This document shows, one piece after another, positions 17,502 to 26,993 of a stretch of 64,000 nt of DNA (positions are counted from its first letter, which is position 1; each line of letters begins with the position of its first letter). The notes beneath the pieces were generated by a model. The model searched no databases. It was given only the letters and a program-made list of their open reading frames with translations, and was not told the origin of the DNA. The DNA is from CAYQQU01 sp964419545 (GTDB lineage: Bacteria; Bacteroidota; Bacteroidia; Chitinophagales; Saprospiraceae). Where the stretch lies: positions 90,233 to 154,232 of the forward strand of contig CAYQQU010000006.1 of NCBI GenBank assembly GCA_964419545.1, given 5' to 3'. The position numbers and the translations under genes were made by a program.

Positions 17502-18270
17502 TTAACCTGCCGTAGTATACCAACGTTTGAAAATGAAAAGCTACGCGACCGCCGCTTCGCTTTTCCTCAAATACCTGCCGCAAAGCGCGTTCCGCCGCTG
17601 AAAAACGAGCGTGGCCGGCCGGCAAAGCATACGAAGTAGAGCGGTAACGCCCCCATACGCCCGCCCAATCGAGCGATTGTTCGTGGTGAAAAGCGACCTC
17701 GCGGTAAGGGCTCCCTCCAAAGAAGTTGCGAATGCGGCTCTCGTCTTCCCAGCGCCGGGTCGCCTCGGCGTAGTCCGTAGAATAATCCGCCAGAAAATCG
17801 CGATAGGCCCGGTTGAAAGGCGCCGGCTCGCGGTGCCAGAGGTTCCAGGCCAGCAATACCCATCCGCCGGGTTTCAGGATGCGCTGAAACTCCCGGCGAG
17901 CAGCCGACACCTCGAACCAGTGAAAAGCGGTTCCCGCCGCCACCAAGTCGACACTGTCTGCCGGCAGACCGGTGGCTTCCGCCCGTCCGGCTATGCTCTT
18001 GAAATGCGGAAAGCCTTGCAATTGCACTTCTCCGGCCCGGCGCATCTCCTCATTGGGCTCCACTCCGTAGACCACGTTGCCGTTTTCCAGAAAAAGCCGG
18101 GCCAGCTGGCCGGCGCCGGAACCGACGTCGGCGATCGCCTCATCCGGCGTCAACCCCAGCTTCTCACGGGTAAAAACAAGCAACTCCGGCGGATAACCCG
18201 GCCGGTAGCGCGCGTAGTGGGTCGCCGTTTGAGAAAAACGGCCCAGCGGATCCATTTCGTCGGTAGGCAT
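17476..18270 (-). CDS. Class I SAM-dependent methyltransferase with MITE-derived 3' end
   Basis: 264 residues. SAM-binding motif I ADVGSGAGQLARLF (about residues 41-54), motif II-like VYGVEPNEEM, then DLVAAGTAFHWFE and LKPGGWVLLAWN. This resembles the methyltransf_11/ubiquinone-biosynthesis-like group acting on small molecules; substrate unknown. The final codons (MVCNKNFC and stop TGA) lie inside MITE copy 1, so the original C-terminus ended or continued differently. The catalytic core is intact, so it may still work. Confidence 0.85.
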   Translation of the reverse strand: MPTDEMDPLGRFSQTATHYARYRPGYPPELLVFTREKLGLTPDEAIADVGSGAGQLARLFLENGNVVYGVEPNEEMRRAGEVQLQGFPHFKSIAGRAEATGLPADSVDLVAAGTAFHWFEVSAARREFQRILKPGGWVLLAWNLWHREPAPFNRAYRDFLADYSTDYAEATRRWEDESRIRNFFGGSPYREVAFHHEQSLDWAGVWGRYRSTSYALPAGHARFSAAERALRQVFEEKRSGGRVAFHFQTLVYYGRLMVCNKNFC

Positions 18271-18331
18271 ACCCGTTAAAAGTACACTGCGCCGGACATA
18301 TTGTCAAATTTCCGAAGCACATTCGCTTACT

Positions 18332-18360
18332 GGCTCGTTTGGCGGTAGTGTTTTTGAAGC
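18332..18360 (+). repeat. Family B repeat, half copy
   Basis: GCTCGTTTGGCGGTAGTG and the following TTTTTGAAGC match the left arm of the palindrome at 3054 with three changes. Only one arm is present, in the 116-bp gap between the methyltransferase start and the SLC13 stop codon. Confidence 0.55.
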
Positions 18361-18386
18361 CCAGCACGACGCCCTCGGGCCCCCAC

Positions 18387-19823
18387 TCAGCCGCCGAACG
18401 CCCAGCGAATAACTTCCTGCCCGGCAAAGGCGACCAACAGAATGGCCAGGATATTCAGAATAATGCCCGCCCGCATCATCTGGGGCACCGTAAGATGTCC
18501 GCTGGCAAATACGATGGCGTTGGGCGGCGTCGACATCGGCAGCATAAACGCAAAACTGGCCGCCAGCGTCACCGGTACGCAGATCAGAAAGGGAGAGATG
18601 CCGGCGCCCTGGGCGATCCCCCCGACTACCGGCAGGAAGATGGTGACCAGCGCGACATTGGATATGATCTCGGTGAGAAACAGCGAGACGGCCGTCAGCC
18701 CGAGGATGATGAAAAACCCGGCGTTGCCAAGTCCTGCGAACTGCGTTCCGATCAGATCGACAATCCCGGTTTTCGCCAGCGCACTCGCCAGGCTGAGCCC
18801 GCCGCCGAACAACAGGAGGATACCCCAGGGCAGTTTTTCGGTATCTTCCCATCTCAGCACGAATTGGCCGCGCCGGTAATCGACCGGCGCTACGAAAAGC
18901 GCCACGGTAGCCAGCAATGCGATCCCGGCGTCGGAAAGTTCAAGGTTGGGCAACAGTCGGTTAATGTTCGAACGCAAGATCCAGCACAAAGCGGTAGCGA
19001 TAAAAACAATGAGCGTCCGCTGCTCCCCCGTAGAGAGCGGGCCCAGCGCCCGGATCTCCTGCCGGATGAGCTCGCCGGCGCCTTCGAATTCCCCCAGCCG
19101 GTTGGGATACAGGAGTTTGACGATGATCAGATAGGTCAAGGCGAGCAGCACCGCCGCCAGGGGCAGCCCGACGATCATCCAGCGCGCGAAGCCCACTTCG
19201 TAGTCGAAGACTTCCCGCATATAGCCGGCGAAGACGACATTGGGGGGCGTGCCGATAATCGTGGCGGTGCCGCCGATATTGGCCGCATAAGCGATGCCCA
19301 GCATCATGCTGAGCGCAAAAGCCCGAATACCCTTTTCGGAGCGCACGCCTACCCGGTCCTGCAACAAGCCGACCACCGAAAGGGCTATGGGCAACATCAT
19401 AATGGTCGTCGCCGTATTGCTGATCCACATGCTCATGGCTGCCGTGGCCAGCATAAATCCGAGGATAATACCGTCGGCCCTGGCGCCGGTAAGCCGCACG
19501 ATATTCAGCGCGATCCGGCGATGCAGCGACCAGCGCTCCATCGCCAGCCCGATCATAAAGCCGCCCATGAAAAGAAAAACGACCGGATTGGCGTAGGGCG
19601 CCGCAGCCTCCCGCATATTCATCACGCCCAATAAGGGCAGCAAGAGCACCGGCAAGAGCGCCGTCACCGGCAGGGGCACCGCCTCGGTTATCCACCACGC
19701 CAGCATCCACACCGCCATAGCCAATACTCGCCAGGCCGCACCCTCCAGAAACGCGGGCGCCGGAAACGACAACAGCGCTGCAAACAGCAACGGCCCCAAA
19801 AACAGCCCCACTTTCTTAGTCAT
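18387..19823 (-). CDS. SLC13/DASS-family sodium-coupled anion transporter
   Basis: 478 residues from the ATG at 19823 (MTKKVGLFLGPLLF); an ATG 33 bp upstream would add a non-membrane leader and is less likely. About eleven to thirteen hydrophobic segments. The two family hallmark motifs are visible: WISNTATTIMMLPIA in the first half and PMSTPPNAIVFASG near the C-terminus, both forming the Na+/substrate site (SNT/STP type). Transports dicarboxylates, sulfate or similar anions with Na+ across the inner membrane; substrate cannot be assigned. A hexamer simple repeat lies upstream. Confidence 0.9.
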   Translation of the reverse strand: MTKKVGLFLGPLLFAALLSFPAPAFLEGAAWRVLAMAVWMLAWWITEAVPLPVTALLPVLLLPLLGVMNMREAAAPYANPVVFLFMGGFMIGLAMERWSLHRRIALNIVRLTGARADGIILGFMLATAAMSMWISNTATTIMMLPIALSVVGLLQDRVGVRSEKGIRAFALSMMLGIAYAANIGGTATIIGTPPNVVFAGYMREVFDYEVGFARWMIVGLPLAAVLLALTYLIIVKLLYPNRLGEFEGAGELIRQEIRALGPLSTGEQRTLIVFIATALCWILRSNINRLLPNLELSDAGIALLATVALFVAPVDYRRGQFVLRWEDTEKLPWGILLLFGGGLSLASALAKTGIVDLIGTQFAGLGNAGFFIILGLTAVSLFLTEIISNVALVTIFLPVVGGIAQGAGISPFLICVPVTLAASFAFMLPMSTPPNAIVFASGHLTVPQMMRAGIILNILAILLVAFAGQEVIRWAFGG

Positions 19824-19870
19824 AGTCAATGGTCTTTCGCCTACAGGCGCCGGCAAATCCTCCCCCCTTC

Positions 19871-19913
19871 ACACACCCACACCCACACCCACACCCACAC
19901 TCACACTCACACT
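19871..19913. repeat. ACACCC-type simple repeat
   Basis: Short tandem tract of ACACCC units decaying into ACACTC, 47 bp upstream of the SLC13 start and just past the stop of the haloperoxidase-like gene. Hexamer tracts can slip during replication, so its length could vary between strains and alter spacing upstream of the transporter gene. Confidence 0.75.
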
Positions 19914-19917
19914 TAAA

Positions 19918-21270
19918 CTACCTATCCCCCACCCTCCGCCGCAACTCCAATTGATTCACCACATATTTCCCCACCTTTTCCCCCTGCGCCACCCCGTAAT
20001 CGATAGCCGGCCGGTAATGAATGCCCCCGTAGAGGCGGCTTACGGCGGCCTCTTCGGAGGCCTCGTAGAAAGAATTGAAATTGCGGACAGGTAGCCCGTA
20101 TTCCTCCTCCGTGGTGTCCCGGAAGGGAAAAGGATCGCCGAACAGGGAGGTCAGCGCGACCGCTGCGGCGCGCGAGATGACGGAGTGGCCGCTGGTATGT
20201 TCGGGAAAAGGCGGCGTTTGCAGCACCGGCAGCCAGTCTTCATCGATGTACCGGTTGATGACGGTTTCGGGGCGCACGAGTTTGCTGCGGTATTTTTCAT
20301 CCCAGCAGCTGATGAAGGCATCGTACAGGGCGATGGCGGTGAGGGTGTAAGCTTCCACGGTTTCCATAAAATCCGCTTCTCCTTCCCGGCAGGCGATGGC
20401 GGTGATGCCGATCCAGTGCCCGCCCGGCGTGATCTTTTTGGTAGCGAACATGACGTGCCCGGTATGATGGGAAACGTAAGGGTTGCAATCCCAGAATTTG
20501 GCGATCGCGATCCGTTCCTCGCGTTCATTGCTGTCCGGCACTTCCACTGCCGTGTACACTTCGTGGGTTTCTTTCATAAACCGGCTTTCCGGTTCGGTGC
20601 TGAACTCGGTGGGGGGCGGCGGTACGAACTGATCGGCGGATTCGATCACCAGGGTTCGCATTTTATCCCAGTGCGGTTCGATGCCGTCCATGTAGTCGGG
20701 GGGCGTCGGCTGCCAGCGGGCCGGGTCGTGGGTGATCGAGAATTTGGGAAACGTGCGCGTCTCCTTATACATATCGCCGTCAGCCCAGGCGAGCACGTGT
20801 TCGCTCATGGCGTTGCCGTACGCCACCGATCGCTCGTAGACGTCGCCAGGCATGCCGATGGCTTCAAATTCGGCCATGATCTCCTTTTCGAAGGCTTCGA
20901 TCTTTTCTTCGGAAAAGATCAGGGCTTTGCCCACCCGCAAAAAAGCCTGGACAGCGGCGAGGGGATAACAATACGCCTGGCCTTCCTCGGGCCGGGGGCC
21001 GGGTTCCAACTCGGTAAGCTGGCCGGCCAGCGACCGGTACCGGGAATTGCCGTGCACCATCACCTCGTAAGCGGCGATCGACGGATAGACGTAGATGCGG
21101 CTGGCGACGGGCGGCGAGAAAATATCGTGTACTATGACGTCGGTCAGCCGCTTCATCGACCGGTGGAACAACTCGGGATCGGCGGCTGCTTCCTGATAAT
21201 TGGGATTTACCGTTTCGCAGGCCCCGATCGAAAAGAGCAGCAATAAAAACAAACAGCTTTTCAATTTCAT
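19918..21270 (-). CDS. PAP2/vanadium-haloperoxidase-like lipoprotein
   Basis: 450 residues from ATG 21270; upstream codons in the same frame lie in a repeat. Lipobox FSIGAC gives a lipidated Cys near residue 17. The C-terminal half has the three phosphate/vanadate-binding motifs: KLVRPETVINR (K and R), FPEHTSGHSV (SGH) and SRLYGGIHYRPAIDYG (R and H). Length and spacing fit bacterial vanadium-dependent haloperoxidase/PAP2 proteins. Activity could be a haloperoxidase or an acid phosphatase; the sequence does not settle it. It lies downstream of the GH97 gene on the same strand. Confidence 0.88.
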   Translation of the reverse strand: MKLKSCLFLLLLFSIGACETVNPNYQEAAADPELFHRSMKRLTDVIVHDIFSPPVASRIYVYPSIAAYEVMVHGNSRYRSLAGQLTELEPGPRPEEGQAYCYPLAAVQAFLRVGKALIFSEEKIEAFEKEIMAEFEAIGMPGDVYERSVAYGNAMSEHVLAWADGDMYKETRTFPKFSITHDPARWQPTPPDYMDGIEPHWDKMRTLVIESADQFVPPPPTEFSTEPESRFMKETHEVYTAVEVPDSNEREERIAIAKFWDCNPYVSHHTGHVMFATKKITPGGHWIGITAIACREGEADFMETVEAYTLTAIALYDAFISCWDEKYRSKLVRPETVINRYIDEDWLPVLQTPPFPEHTSGHSVISRAAAVALTSLFGDPFPFRDTTEEEYGLPVRNFNSFYEASEEAAVSRLYGGIHYRPAIDYGVAQGEKVGKYVVNQLELRRRVGDR

Positions 21271-21335
21271 TAGCCTCTTTTTTGAAAGAACAAAAGTAGC
21301 AAGAAAAAAAGCGCTCAGGTAGTGGAGACGGCGGT

Positions 21336-21390
21336 GAGCTTGTTTGAAAGCACTGCTTTTCAGTCGAAAATGACAACTTTCCAACCAGCC
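21336..21390. repeat. Family B repeat, short hairpin copy
   Basis: GAGCTTGTTTGAAAG ... CTTTCCAACCAGC is a compact version of the 3054-3217 palindrome, with both arms but nearly no centre (shared GCTTTT and AAAATGAC blocks). It occupies the gap between the GH97 stop (21399) and the haloperoxidase-like start. Confidence 0.6.
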
Positions 21391-21398
21391 CGCACGAC

Positions 21399-23468
21399 TC
21401 ATTCCTTGAAAAAAGCGATCGCCGCGCCGCCGCCGGGCCGCAGGTTGAGCGTCAGCGTGCTGTCGGCCGTCAGGGTTTCCTGGCGGATGACCATTGCTGT
21501 GGGCTTGGTGTCCCAGTGGGCGTCCGCCGCGTCCTCATAACGCACCGCGCGGTAATTGCCTTCGCTCAGAAAGCCGAGGTCGATTTCCAGTTCGCGGCCT
21601 TCTTCGTCGGTGATGGCCCCGAGGAACCAGTCTTCCGCACCTTTTCCTTTGCGGACGATCGTTACGTAGTCCCCCACTTCGCCGTTCAGCACCCGGGTAT
21701 CGTCCCAGTCGACCGGCACGTCGCGCACCCATTGCATGCCGGGCTGCCCTTCCAGGTGTTTGGGCAGATCGGCCACCATTTGCAGCGGGCTGTAAATAAC
21801 GACGTAGAGGGCCAGCTCGTGGGCCAGGGTATGCTTTACGCGGTTATTTTCTTTGTACGGATCGATAGCCAAATTAAAGACGCCGGGCGTATAATCGATC
21901 GGGCCGGCGAGCATGCGGGTGAAAGCCACGATGGTCAGGTGTTCGGTCGGGTTTCCGCCTTCCGTCGAGAAAGCGTTGAATTCCTGACCGCGCAGCCCTT
22001 CGCGCGTCATCATATTGGGATAGGTGCGTCGAATACCGGTGGCTTTGATCGGCTCGTGGGCGTCGACCATCACTTCGTACTCGGCGGCGGTTTCCAGCAC
22101 CTTGCGGTAGTGGTTCACCATCCACTGGCCGTGGTGGTATTCGCCGGCGGGGATGATTTTACCGACGTAGCCCGTCTTGACGGCGTGGATGCCGAGCTCC
22201 CGCATCAGGGCGTAGGCGGTGTCGAGCTGTTGCTCATAGGTGCGCGGTGCAGCCGAGGTCTCGTGGTGCATGATGATGTCCACGCCTTTTTCTTTGCCGT
22301 AGCGCACCACTTCGCGGATATCGTAGTCTTCGTACGGCGTGACGAAGTCGAATACGCCCTCGCGGTCTTCGAAGCCGATCCAGCGTTCCCAGCCCGTATT
22401 CCAGCCTTCGACGAGGAGGCCCCGGATGCCGTTGGCGGCGCAAAAGTCGATGTAGCGTTTGGCGTTTTCGGTAGTAGCGGCATGGCGGCCGCTGGCCAGG
22501 TCCCAGGTCGCTTTGCCGATGTGCATCTCCCACCAGATGCCCGCGTATTTCATAGGCCGAATCCAGCCGGGATTACCCAGTTTATTCGGTTCGTTGAGAT
22601 TGACGATCAGGTGCGACTCGATGAGGTCGCCGGCGCGTTCCCCGACCTGGATGGTGCGCCAGGGCGTGGCAAAAGGCGCCTGGGTTTTGACCTTATGGCC
22701 GGCGCCGGAGCCGACGAGTTCGCTGACCCAGCCCATATTTTCCGTATCTACCTTCAGGGGCATCCCGGCGTAGTTGGTCAGGTTGGCTTCGTGGAAACTG
22801 AGGTAGAGGCCGCCGTCGGTCTTCATGGTGACGGGCGTATTGACGGCGTTTTCGGGAATAAAGGTCTGAGCCAGGTTGGGATGATCGCGCTTGGCGGTGG
22901 CGTCGATCTCCGAGAAACGGGTGGTATTGTAGAAGTGTTCATAGATATCCCAGTCGCCGGGTATCCACCAGGTGGTGTGGTCGCCGGTGAGGCGGAACTC
23001 AGTATTTTCGTCCATGATGGTGACGCTGTCGAGGGCTTCCTGTTCCGGGAATTCGTAGCGGAAGCCGAGGCCGTCGTCATAGGCGCGGAAAACGAGATCC
23101 ATGCGCCGGCCCGGTTCGGCGGTCTCGGCCAGTTGGACGCGCAATTCGCGGTAGTTGTTTTCGATCCGGCTGACTTCCCCCCAGAGCGGTTCCCAGGTTT
23201 CGGAAAAGTCGCTGGTCCTGGCTTCGATGATCTCCATGCCGGGCCCCAGGGGCTCGCCTTCGGCAAACGCAAATCCCAGGCGGGAAGTGTCGATGATGAC
23301 CGCGTCCTGGTACAGCACCCGGTAGGTCGGCTGCCCGTTGGTGTCGAGGGCGAATGCTACGGTAAGGGCTTCGCCGGGGGAGTTGATTTGATAACTGGTG
23401 GGTTCGGGTTCGGTGGTGCAGGCGAACAGTACGGTGAGGAGCATAAAAATGAACGTGTGGTTTTTCAT
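21399..23468 (-). CDS. GH97 glycosidase lipoprotein
   Basis: 689 residues with lipobox (LTVLFAC, Cys near residue 16). Domain order fits GH97: N-terminal beta-sandwich (YQINSPGEALTVAF), catalytic barrel from about residue 290 (WWEMHIGKATWDL, VEGWNTGWERW) and C-terminal beta domain. The segment AVKTGYVG lacks the Asp nucleophile seen in retaining members, and Glu residues in DAHEPIKATG and GQEFNAFSTEGG are placed as in inverting SusB-type enzymes, so an inverting alpha-glucosidase-like activity is the best inference. Periplasmic or surface lipoprotein. Confidence 0.9.
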   Translation of the reverse strand: MKNHTFIFMLLTVLFACTTEPEPTSYQINSPGEALTVAFALDTNGQPTYRVLYQDAVIIDTSRLGFAFAEGEPLGPGMEIIEARTSDFSETWEPLWGEVSRIENNYRELRVQLAETAEPGRRMDLVFRAYDDGLGFRYEFPEQEALDSVTIMDENTEFRLTGDHTTWWIPGDWDIYEHFYNTTRFSEIDATAKRDHPNLAQTFIPENAVNTPVTMKTDGGLYLSFHEANLTNYAGMPLKVDTENMGWVSELVGSGAGHKVKTQAPFATPWRTIQVGERAGDLIESHLIVNLNEPNKLGNPGWIRPMKYAGIWWEMHIGKATWDLASGRHAATTENAKRYIDFCAANGIRGLLVEGWNTGWERWIGFEDREGVFDFVTPYEDYDIREVVRYGKEKGVDIIMHHETSAAPRTYEQQLDTAYALMRELGIHAVKTGYVGKIIPAGEYHHGQWMVNHYRKVLETAAEYEVMVDAHEPIKATGIRRTYPNMMTREGLRGQEFNAFSTEGGNPTEHLTIVAFTRMLAGPIDYTPGVFNLAIDPYKENNRVKHTLAHELALYVVIYSPLQMVADLPKHLEGQPGMQWVRDVPVDWDDTRVLNGEVGDYVTIVRKGKGAEDWFLGAITDEEGRELEIDLGFLSEGNYRAVRYEDAADAHWDTKPTAMVIRQETLTADSTLTLNLRPGGGAAIAFFKE

Positions 23469-23883
23469 TGATGTCGGTTTAATAAAAAAAGGAAAGCTTC
23501 TTTGTTCGAAAATCTTCGTAGTTGCAAACTACGAAGAGAGCGTCTTTTTTGCAACGCTGATCGTAGTTTGCAACTGCGCTCAGCCCGCCTATGCGGTGAT
23601 TTTTGTCATTGACCAAAAAAAAAGAACTCCGGAAGTTACTCCCCGGGAAGCTCCTTCAAAAAAGCAGCGGAACTCCGTTCTTTCATGCCGTAAGAAACCT
23701 CACTATTCTTATCCGTTGATCCGCAGGTGGAGTGCGCTTGCTCCCATCGCTGTTTTTACCTGAAGGCGGGAGGGATTGCCAGCACGGATCCACCTGATCG
23801 GGTGAATGACCGTATTCTTTTGGCTGCCGTTCCCGGCCGGTCTGCTGCACCGGTAGGGCGGGCGCCATAAAAAACACACACAC
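23469..23883. other. 415-bp intergenic region with a terminator-like hairpin
   Basis: Contains a perfect 11-bp stem with 3-base loop at 23513-23537 (TCTTCGTAGTT / AACTACGAAGA) followed by a T-run at 23545-23550 reading rightwards, though no rightward gene ends here. The same hairpin, diverged, lies at 26929-26966 downstream of the next gene. The rest of the gap has no convincing open frame or TAnnTTTG promoter box. Confidence 0.55.
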
Positions 23884-26811
23884 ATGAAAAAGTTACTGTT
23901 AGTGTTATTTGTTTTCGTCATTCAACAGCGCGCCGTCGCTTCGCTCAGCCCTACCGACCACGATTTGATGACAACAAATCTGGAAATCCTTGCAAGTGGC
24001 TGGGTACAGTCGTCGGTTAATATTTGCAACAATATTATTTTAAATCCCAACTACACGAGCAACGATTGGAGAGAATTTTTCCACGATTACTACGCCGATC
24101 ATTTGCTCACCGAAGAATTGTGGTCTTATCTGGGATATCCGATGTTCTGGTGGTTTGATTCCGACACGAACTACAAGCTGCAGCGCTCCCACCAATTGAT
24201 CTTCCTACAGCAGACCGATGACCTGCTGGCGAGGACGGATTTATCCGCTGTGCTGGCGAACCAGCCGGCGGAGCGCGAGCATCTCTTCAGTATGCTAAAA
24301 GTACTGAACTTGCTTGCAGCTCACGAAAAAAGCGTTCTCTCGGCGGCTCAGCAGGATGCTATTTTGCAGGAAGAAGAAAATTGGATCAACCAATACGCCG
24401 CCTTCTACAAACGCGGGAATCACCTGGACCCGCACACCCAGCCCTTCCGGGCATTGATCGGGCTTCAACTGCACATTACCCTGCTGGCGGGCGAAGAACT
24501 GACTGCCGACCGGATCGCGGAACTCAACCAACTGTTCGGGTTTTCCGGCATGTACACCCAGCTCTTTTTGAATCACGGCATTTATATTGCAGATAATGAA
24601 CGCATGTCGGATGCCGACCTCCACTATCTCGATGAATTTTTCAGTCAGCTACCCGACCCCATGGCGCCCTTAAATCTGCTGTCTAACTACGACTACTACT
24701 ATACAGCCGGGCAACCCAAGATGCCGATTGACGCTACCCTGATATGGGCGGTCAACACCTTTAGCACCGTAGGCGGTTATAGCGCAAACTCTTTTCCGTC
24801 GGACATCAGCCCCCGGTATATCGACGGCTTTTCGGTCGTCGTAGCCCACGAGACCACCCACATCATCGATGCGGCGTACCTGGCAACGGATGCAGGATGG
24901 GTAGCACGCAAAGCCCAATTGTTGGCGCAGGCCGGCGACACCGACCTGGAATACCTGCGCAGCATGATCGGCGCCGATTACTTTCAGAACGCTCCGCAGG
25001 AATTCCTGGCGTCGATCGGCAATGAGTGGTTTACCAGTTCGGAACATACCCTACAACTGGGGTTGTTGCGGTTTGACAATGGATACCGCGAGCCGATCAA
25101 CCAGTTTTTATTCTTCTGTGAACTGTTCTCGCTGGGCGGTAACACCCTACCGTTTTACACGATCGATACCGACGCCCAGATCACCGTAGACCAGATAAGC
25201 GGCGAACGAGACCCCTACGGCCATCTCAATCGGCTCACAGTCGGGGATGTCACCTACCATTTTGAACTGGATCCGGACGGTAATGTGCTCGATTGGAACA
25301 TCGACACCTCTCCTGGCGAATGCATGATCTCGAACCTGACGGCCGGCGCCCAAACGGCCTGTGATCCAAGCACCAATACCTATAGCCAGGAGATCATCTT
25401 GACCTATGCCCATGCCCCCGAAACGGGCGTCCTTCAAGTCAATGGGCAATCCTTCCCGATAGAACAGAGCCCGCAATCAGCGACGCTGAGCGGCCTGGTC
25501 GCCCACGGGCAGCCTGTCGACGTAACGGCTTTCTTTTCCGATGCTGCCGATTGTTCGGCATCCGCCTCCGCCCTCTTTACGGCGCCGGCCGCCTGCCCGC
25601 CCTCCGATCCGGCCGTCACGTCGTTCGTTCTCGTCAACGCTTTAACGGATCAGGACATCCTGCCCCTTACCGACGGCGCGACCCTGGACGCCGGCACGCT
25701 CCCTGACCAACTCAACATACGAGCGGTAACCGACCCAGCGACAGTGGGTAGCGTCGTGCTGCTCCTGAGCGGTTGCCAGAACGTGACCCGAACGGAGAAC
25801 GTAGCGCCCTATGCCCTCTTCGGCGATTCGGGCGGCAATTACAACGGCCAATCGCTGCCGCCCGGCGCTTACAACCTGACCGCGACGCCCTATTCCGGCA
25901 GCGGCGGCTCGGGCGTGGCCGGTGTCTCCCTCACGATCAGCTTCTTGGTAGTATCCGGGGAAGAACTGCCCGCCGGCTGGTTGCATACCGACATCGGCAG
26001 CGCCAACGGCGACGCCGGGTTCGACCACTGTACCGAAAGTTTCCAGGTGGAGGCGTACGGTTTCTCCACCCTCTTCAGCGATACGCACCACGCCGCATAC
26101 GTCGGGCTCTGCGGCGATGGCGAGCTCACCGCGTATGTAGCAGGTCTCTCCGGCGACGGCTGGGCCGGGATCGAATTGCGTGAAAACAACAGTCCTGGCT
26201 CCAAGAAAGCGGCTTTGAAGGCCCGGTTCACCAATTTCCTGCAACGCGAGTTGCGCAGTCAGACCAACGGTCCGGATCAGGCCGGACAGCTTTTCCGGCC
26301 CAATCACCGCTGGCTGCGCCTGGTGCGTCAGGGCAACGATTTTTACGGCTATTCCTCCCTGAACGGGCAGAACTGGGAGCTGGCTTTTTATCGCAGGATC
26401 ATCATGTCCGATTGTATCAACGCCGCCCTTTTTGCGGAGAGCATCCACGCCAATGTATTAACCACGGCCACTTTCAGCGATGTGACAGTAACGGCGCCCG
26501 CCGGTATGCTGGCCGCCGGGAGCGGACAGCTGCTCCCCGCAGCGCGGCAACCGGCGAAGGCAGTCCTGGCGGTGTACCCCAACCCCAGCTCCGGGGAGGT
26601 CTTTCTTGACCTCGCGGGCCTGAACGGCAGGGCGCTTACCATAGAAGTGCTCGACAACCTGGGCCGGCCGGTGCTGGTACGGGAATTGGAAAGCGAAGCG
26701 CTGCCGACGCAACGCCTGGACCTGAGCGGGCAGGCGCCCGGCGTCTACCTGATCCGCCTGCATAGCGGGACGGAATCCCTGGGGACGCAGCGGGTGGTTA
26801 TTGACCGGTAG
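23884..26811 (+). CDS. T9SS-secreted HExxH metallopeptidase-like multidomain protein
   Basis: 975 residues with signal peptide (about 1-20). The first 430 residues form a helical domain with VVAHETTHIID, an HExxH zinc motif at H322-H326, and a plausible third ligand E373 in NAPQEFLASIGNEWF, an arrangement like gluzincins of the anthrax-lethal-factor type. Then two Ig-like beta domains (about 500-680), a concanavalin/DUF1349-like domain (about 690-880) and a C-terminal type IX sorting domain (AVYPNPSSGEVFLDL ... GVYLIRLHSG). Probably a secreted or surface protease or adhesin. Family unnamed; peptidase activity is inferred from the motif only. Confidence 0.78.
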   Translation: MKKLLLVLFVFVIQQRAVASLSPTDHDLMTTNLEILASGWVQSSVNICNNIILNPNYTSNDWREFFHDYYADHLLTEELWSYLGYPMFWWFDSDTNYKLQRSHQLIFLQQTDDLLARTDLSAVLANQPAEREHLFSMLKVLNLLAAHEKSVLSAAQQDAILQEEENWINQYAAFYKRGNHLDPHTQPFRALIGLQLHITLLAGEELTADRIAELNQLFGFSGMYTQLFLNHGIYIADNERMSDADLHYLDEFFSQLPDPMAPLNLLSNYDYYYTAGQPKMPIDATLIWAVNTFSTVGGYSANSFPSDISPRYIDGFSVVVAHETTHIIDAAYLATDAGWVARKAQLLAQAGDTDLEYLRSMIGADYFQNAPQEFLASIGNEWFTSSEHTLQLGLLRFDNGYREPINQFLFFCELFSLGGNTLPFYTIDTDAQITVDQISGERDPYGHLNRLTVGDVTYHFELDPDGNVLDWNIDTSPGECMISNLTAGAQTACDPSTNTYSQEIILTYAHAPETGVLQVNGQSFPIEQSPQSATLSGLVAHGQPVDVTAFFSDAADCSASASALFTAPAACPPSDPAVTSFVLVNALTDQDILPLTDGATLDAGTLPDQLNIRAVTDPATVGSVVLLLSGCQNVTRTENVAPYALFGDSGGNYNGQSLPPGAYNLTATPYSGSGGSGVAGVSLTISFLVVSGEELPAGWLHTDIGSANGDAGFDHCTESFQVEAYGFSTLFSDTHHAAYVGLCGDGELTAYVAGLSGDGWAGIELRENNSPGSKKAALKARFTNFLQRELRSQTNGPDQAGQLFRPNHRWLRLVRQGNDFYGYSSLNGQNWELAFYRRIIMSDCINAALFAESIHANVLTTATFSDVTVTAPAGMLAAGSGQLLPAARQPAKAVLAVYPNPSSGEVFLDLAGLNGRALTIEVLDNLGRPVLVRELESEALPTQRLDLSGQAPGVYLIRLHSGTESLGTQRVVIDR

Positions 26812-26928
26812 GGAAGGGCAAAGGTTAGAAGTGAAAAGGGGGGCGGGATCAGAGAAAAATTCAAGTATCCCAACGCTCACCTTGGTTTGCTGCTACGATC
26901 CGACCTCTCCGCTATGAGGGCGCCTACA

Positions 26929-26966
26929 TCTTCGTTGTTACAACCTACGAAGAGCGTCTTTTTTTG
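26929..26966 (+). terminator. Hairpin plus T-run after the HExxH protein gene
   Basis: Imperfect stem TCTTCGT...ACGAAGA with a short loop followed by GCGTC and seven T. It reads as an intrinsic terminator for the rightward gene ending at 26811, and lies just before the convergent aldo/keto reductase stop. It resembles the hairpin at 23513-23550, so it may be a mobile or repeated terminator unit. Confidence 0.6.
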
Positions 26967-26993
26967 GGATGGTTTTATGAAAATCCGGGTCAG

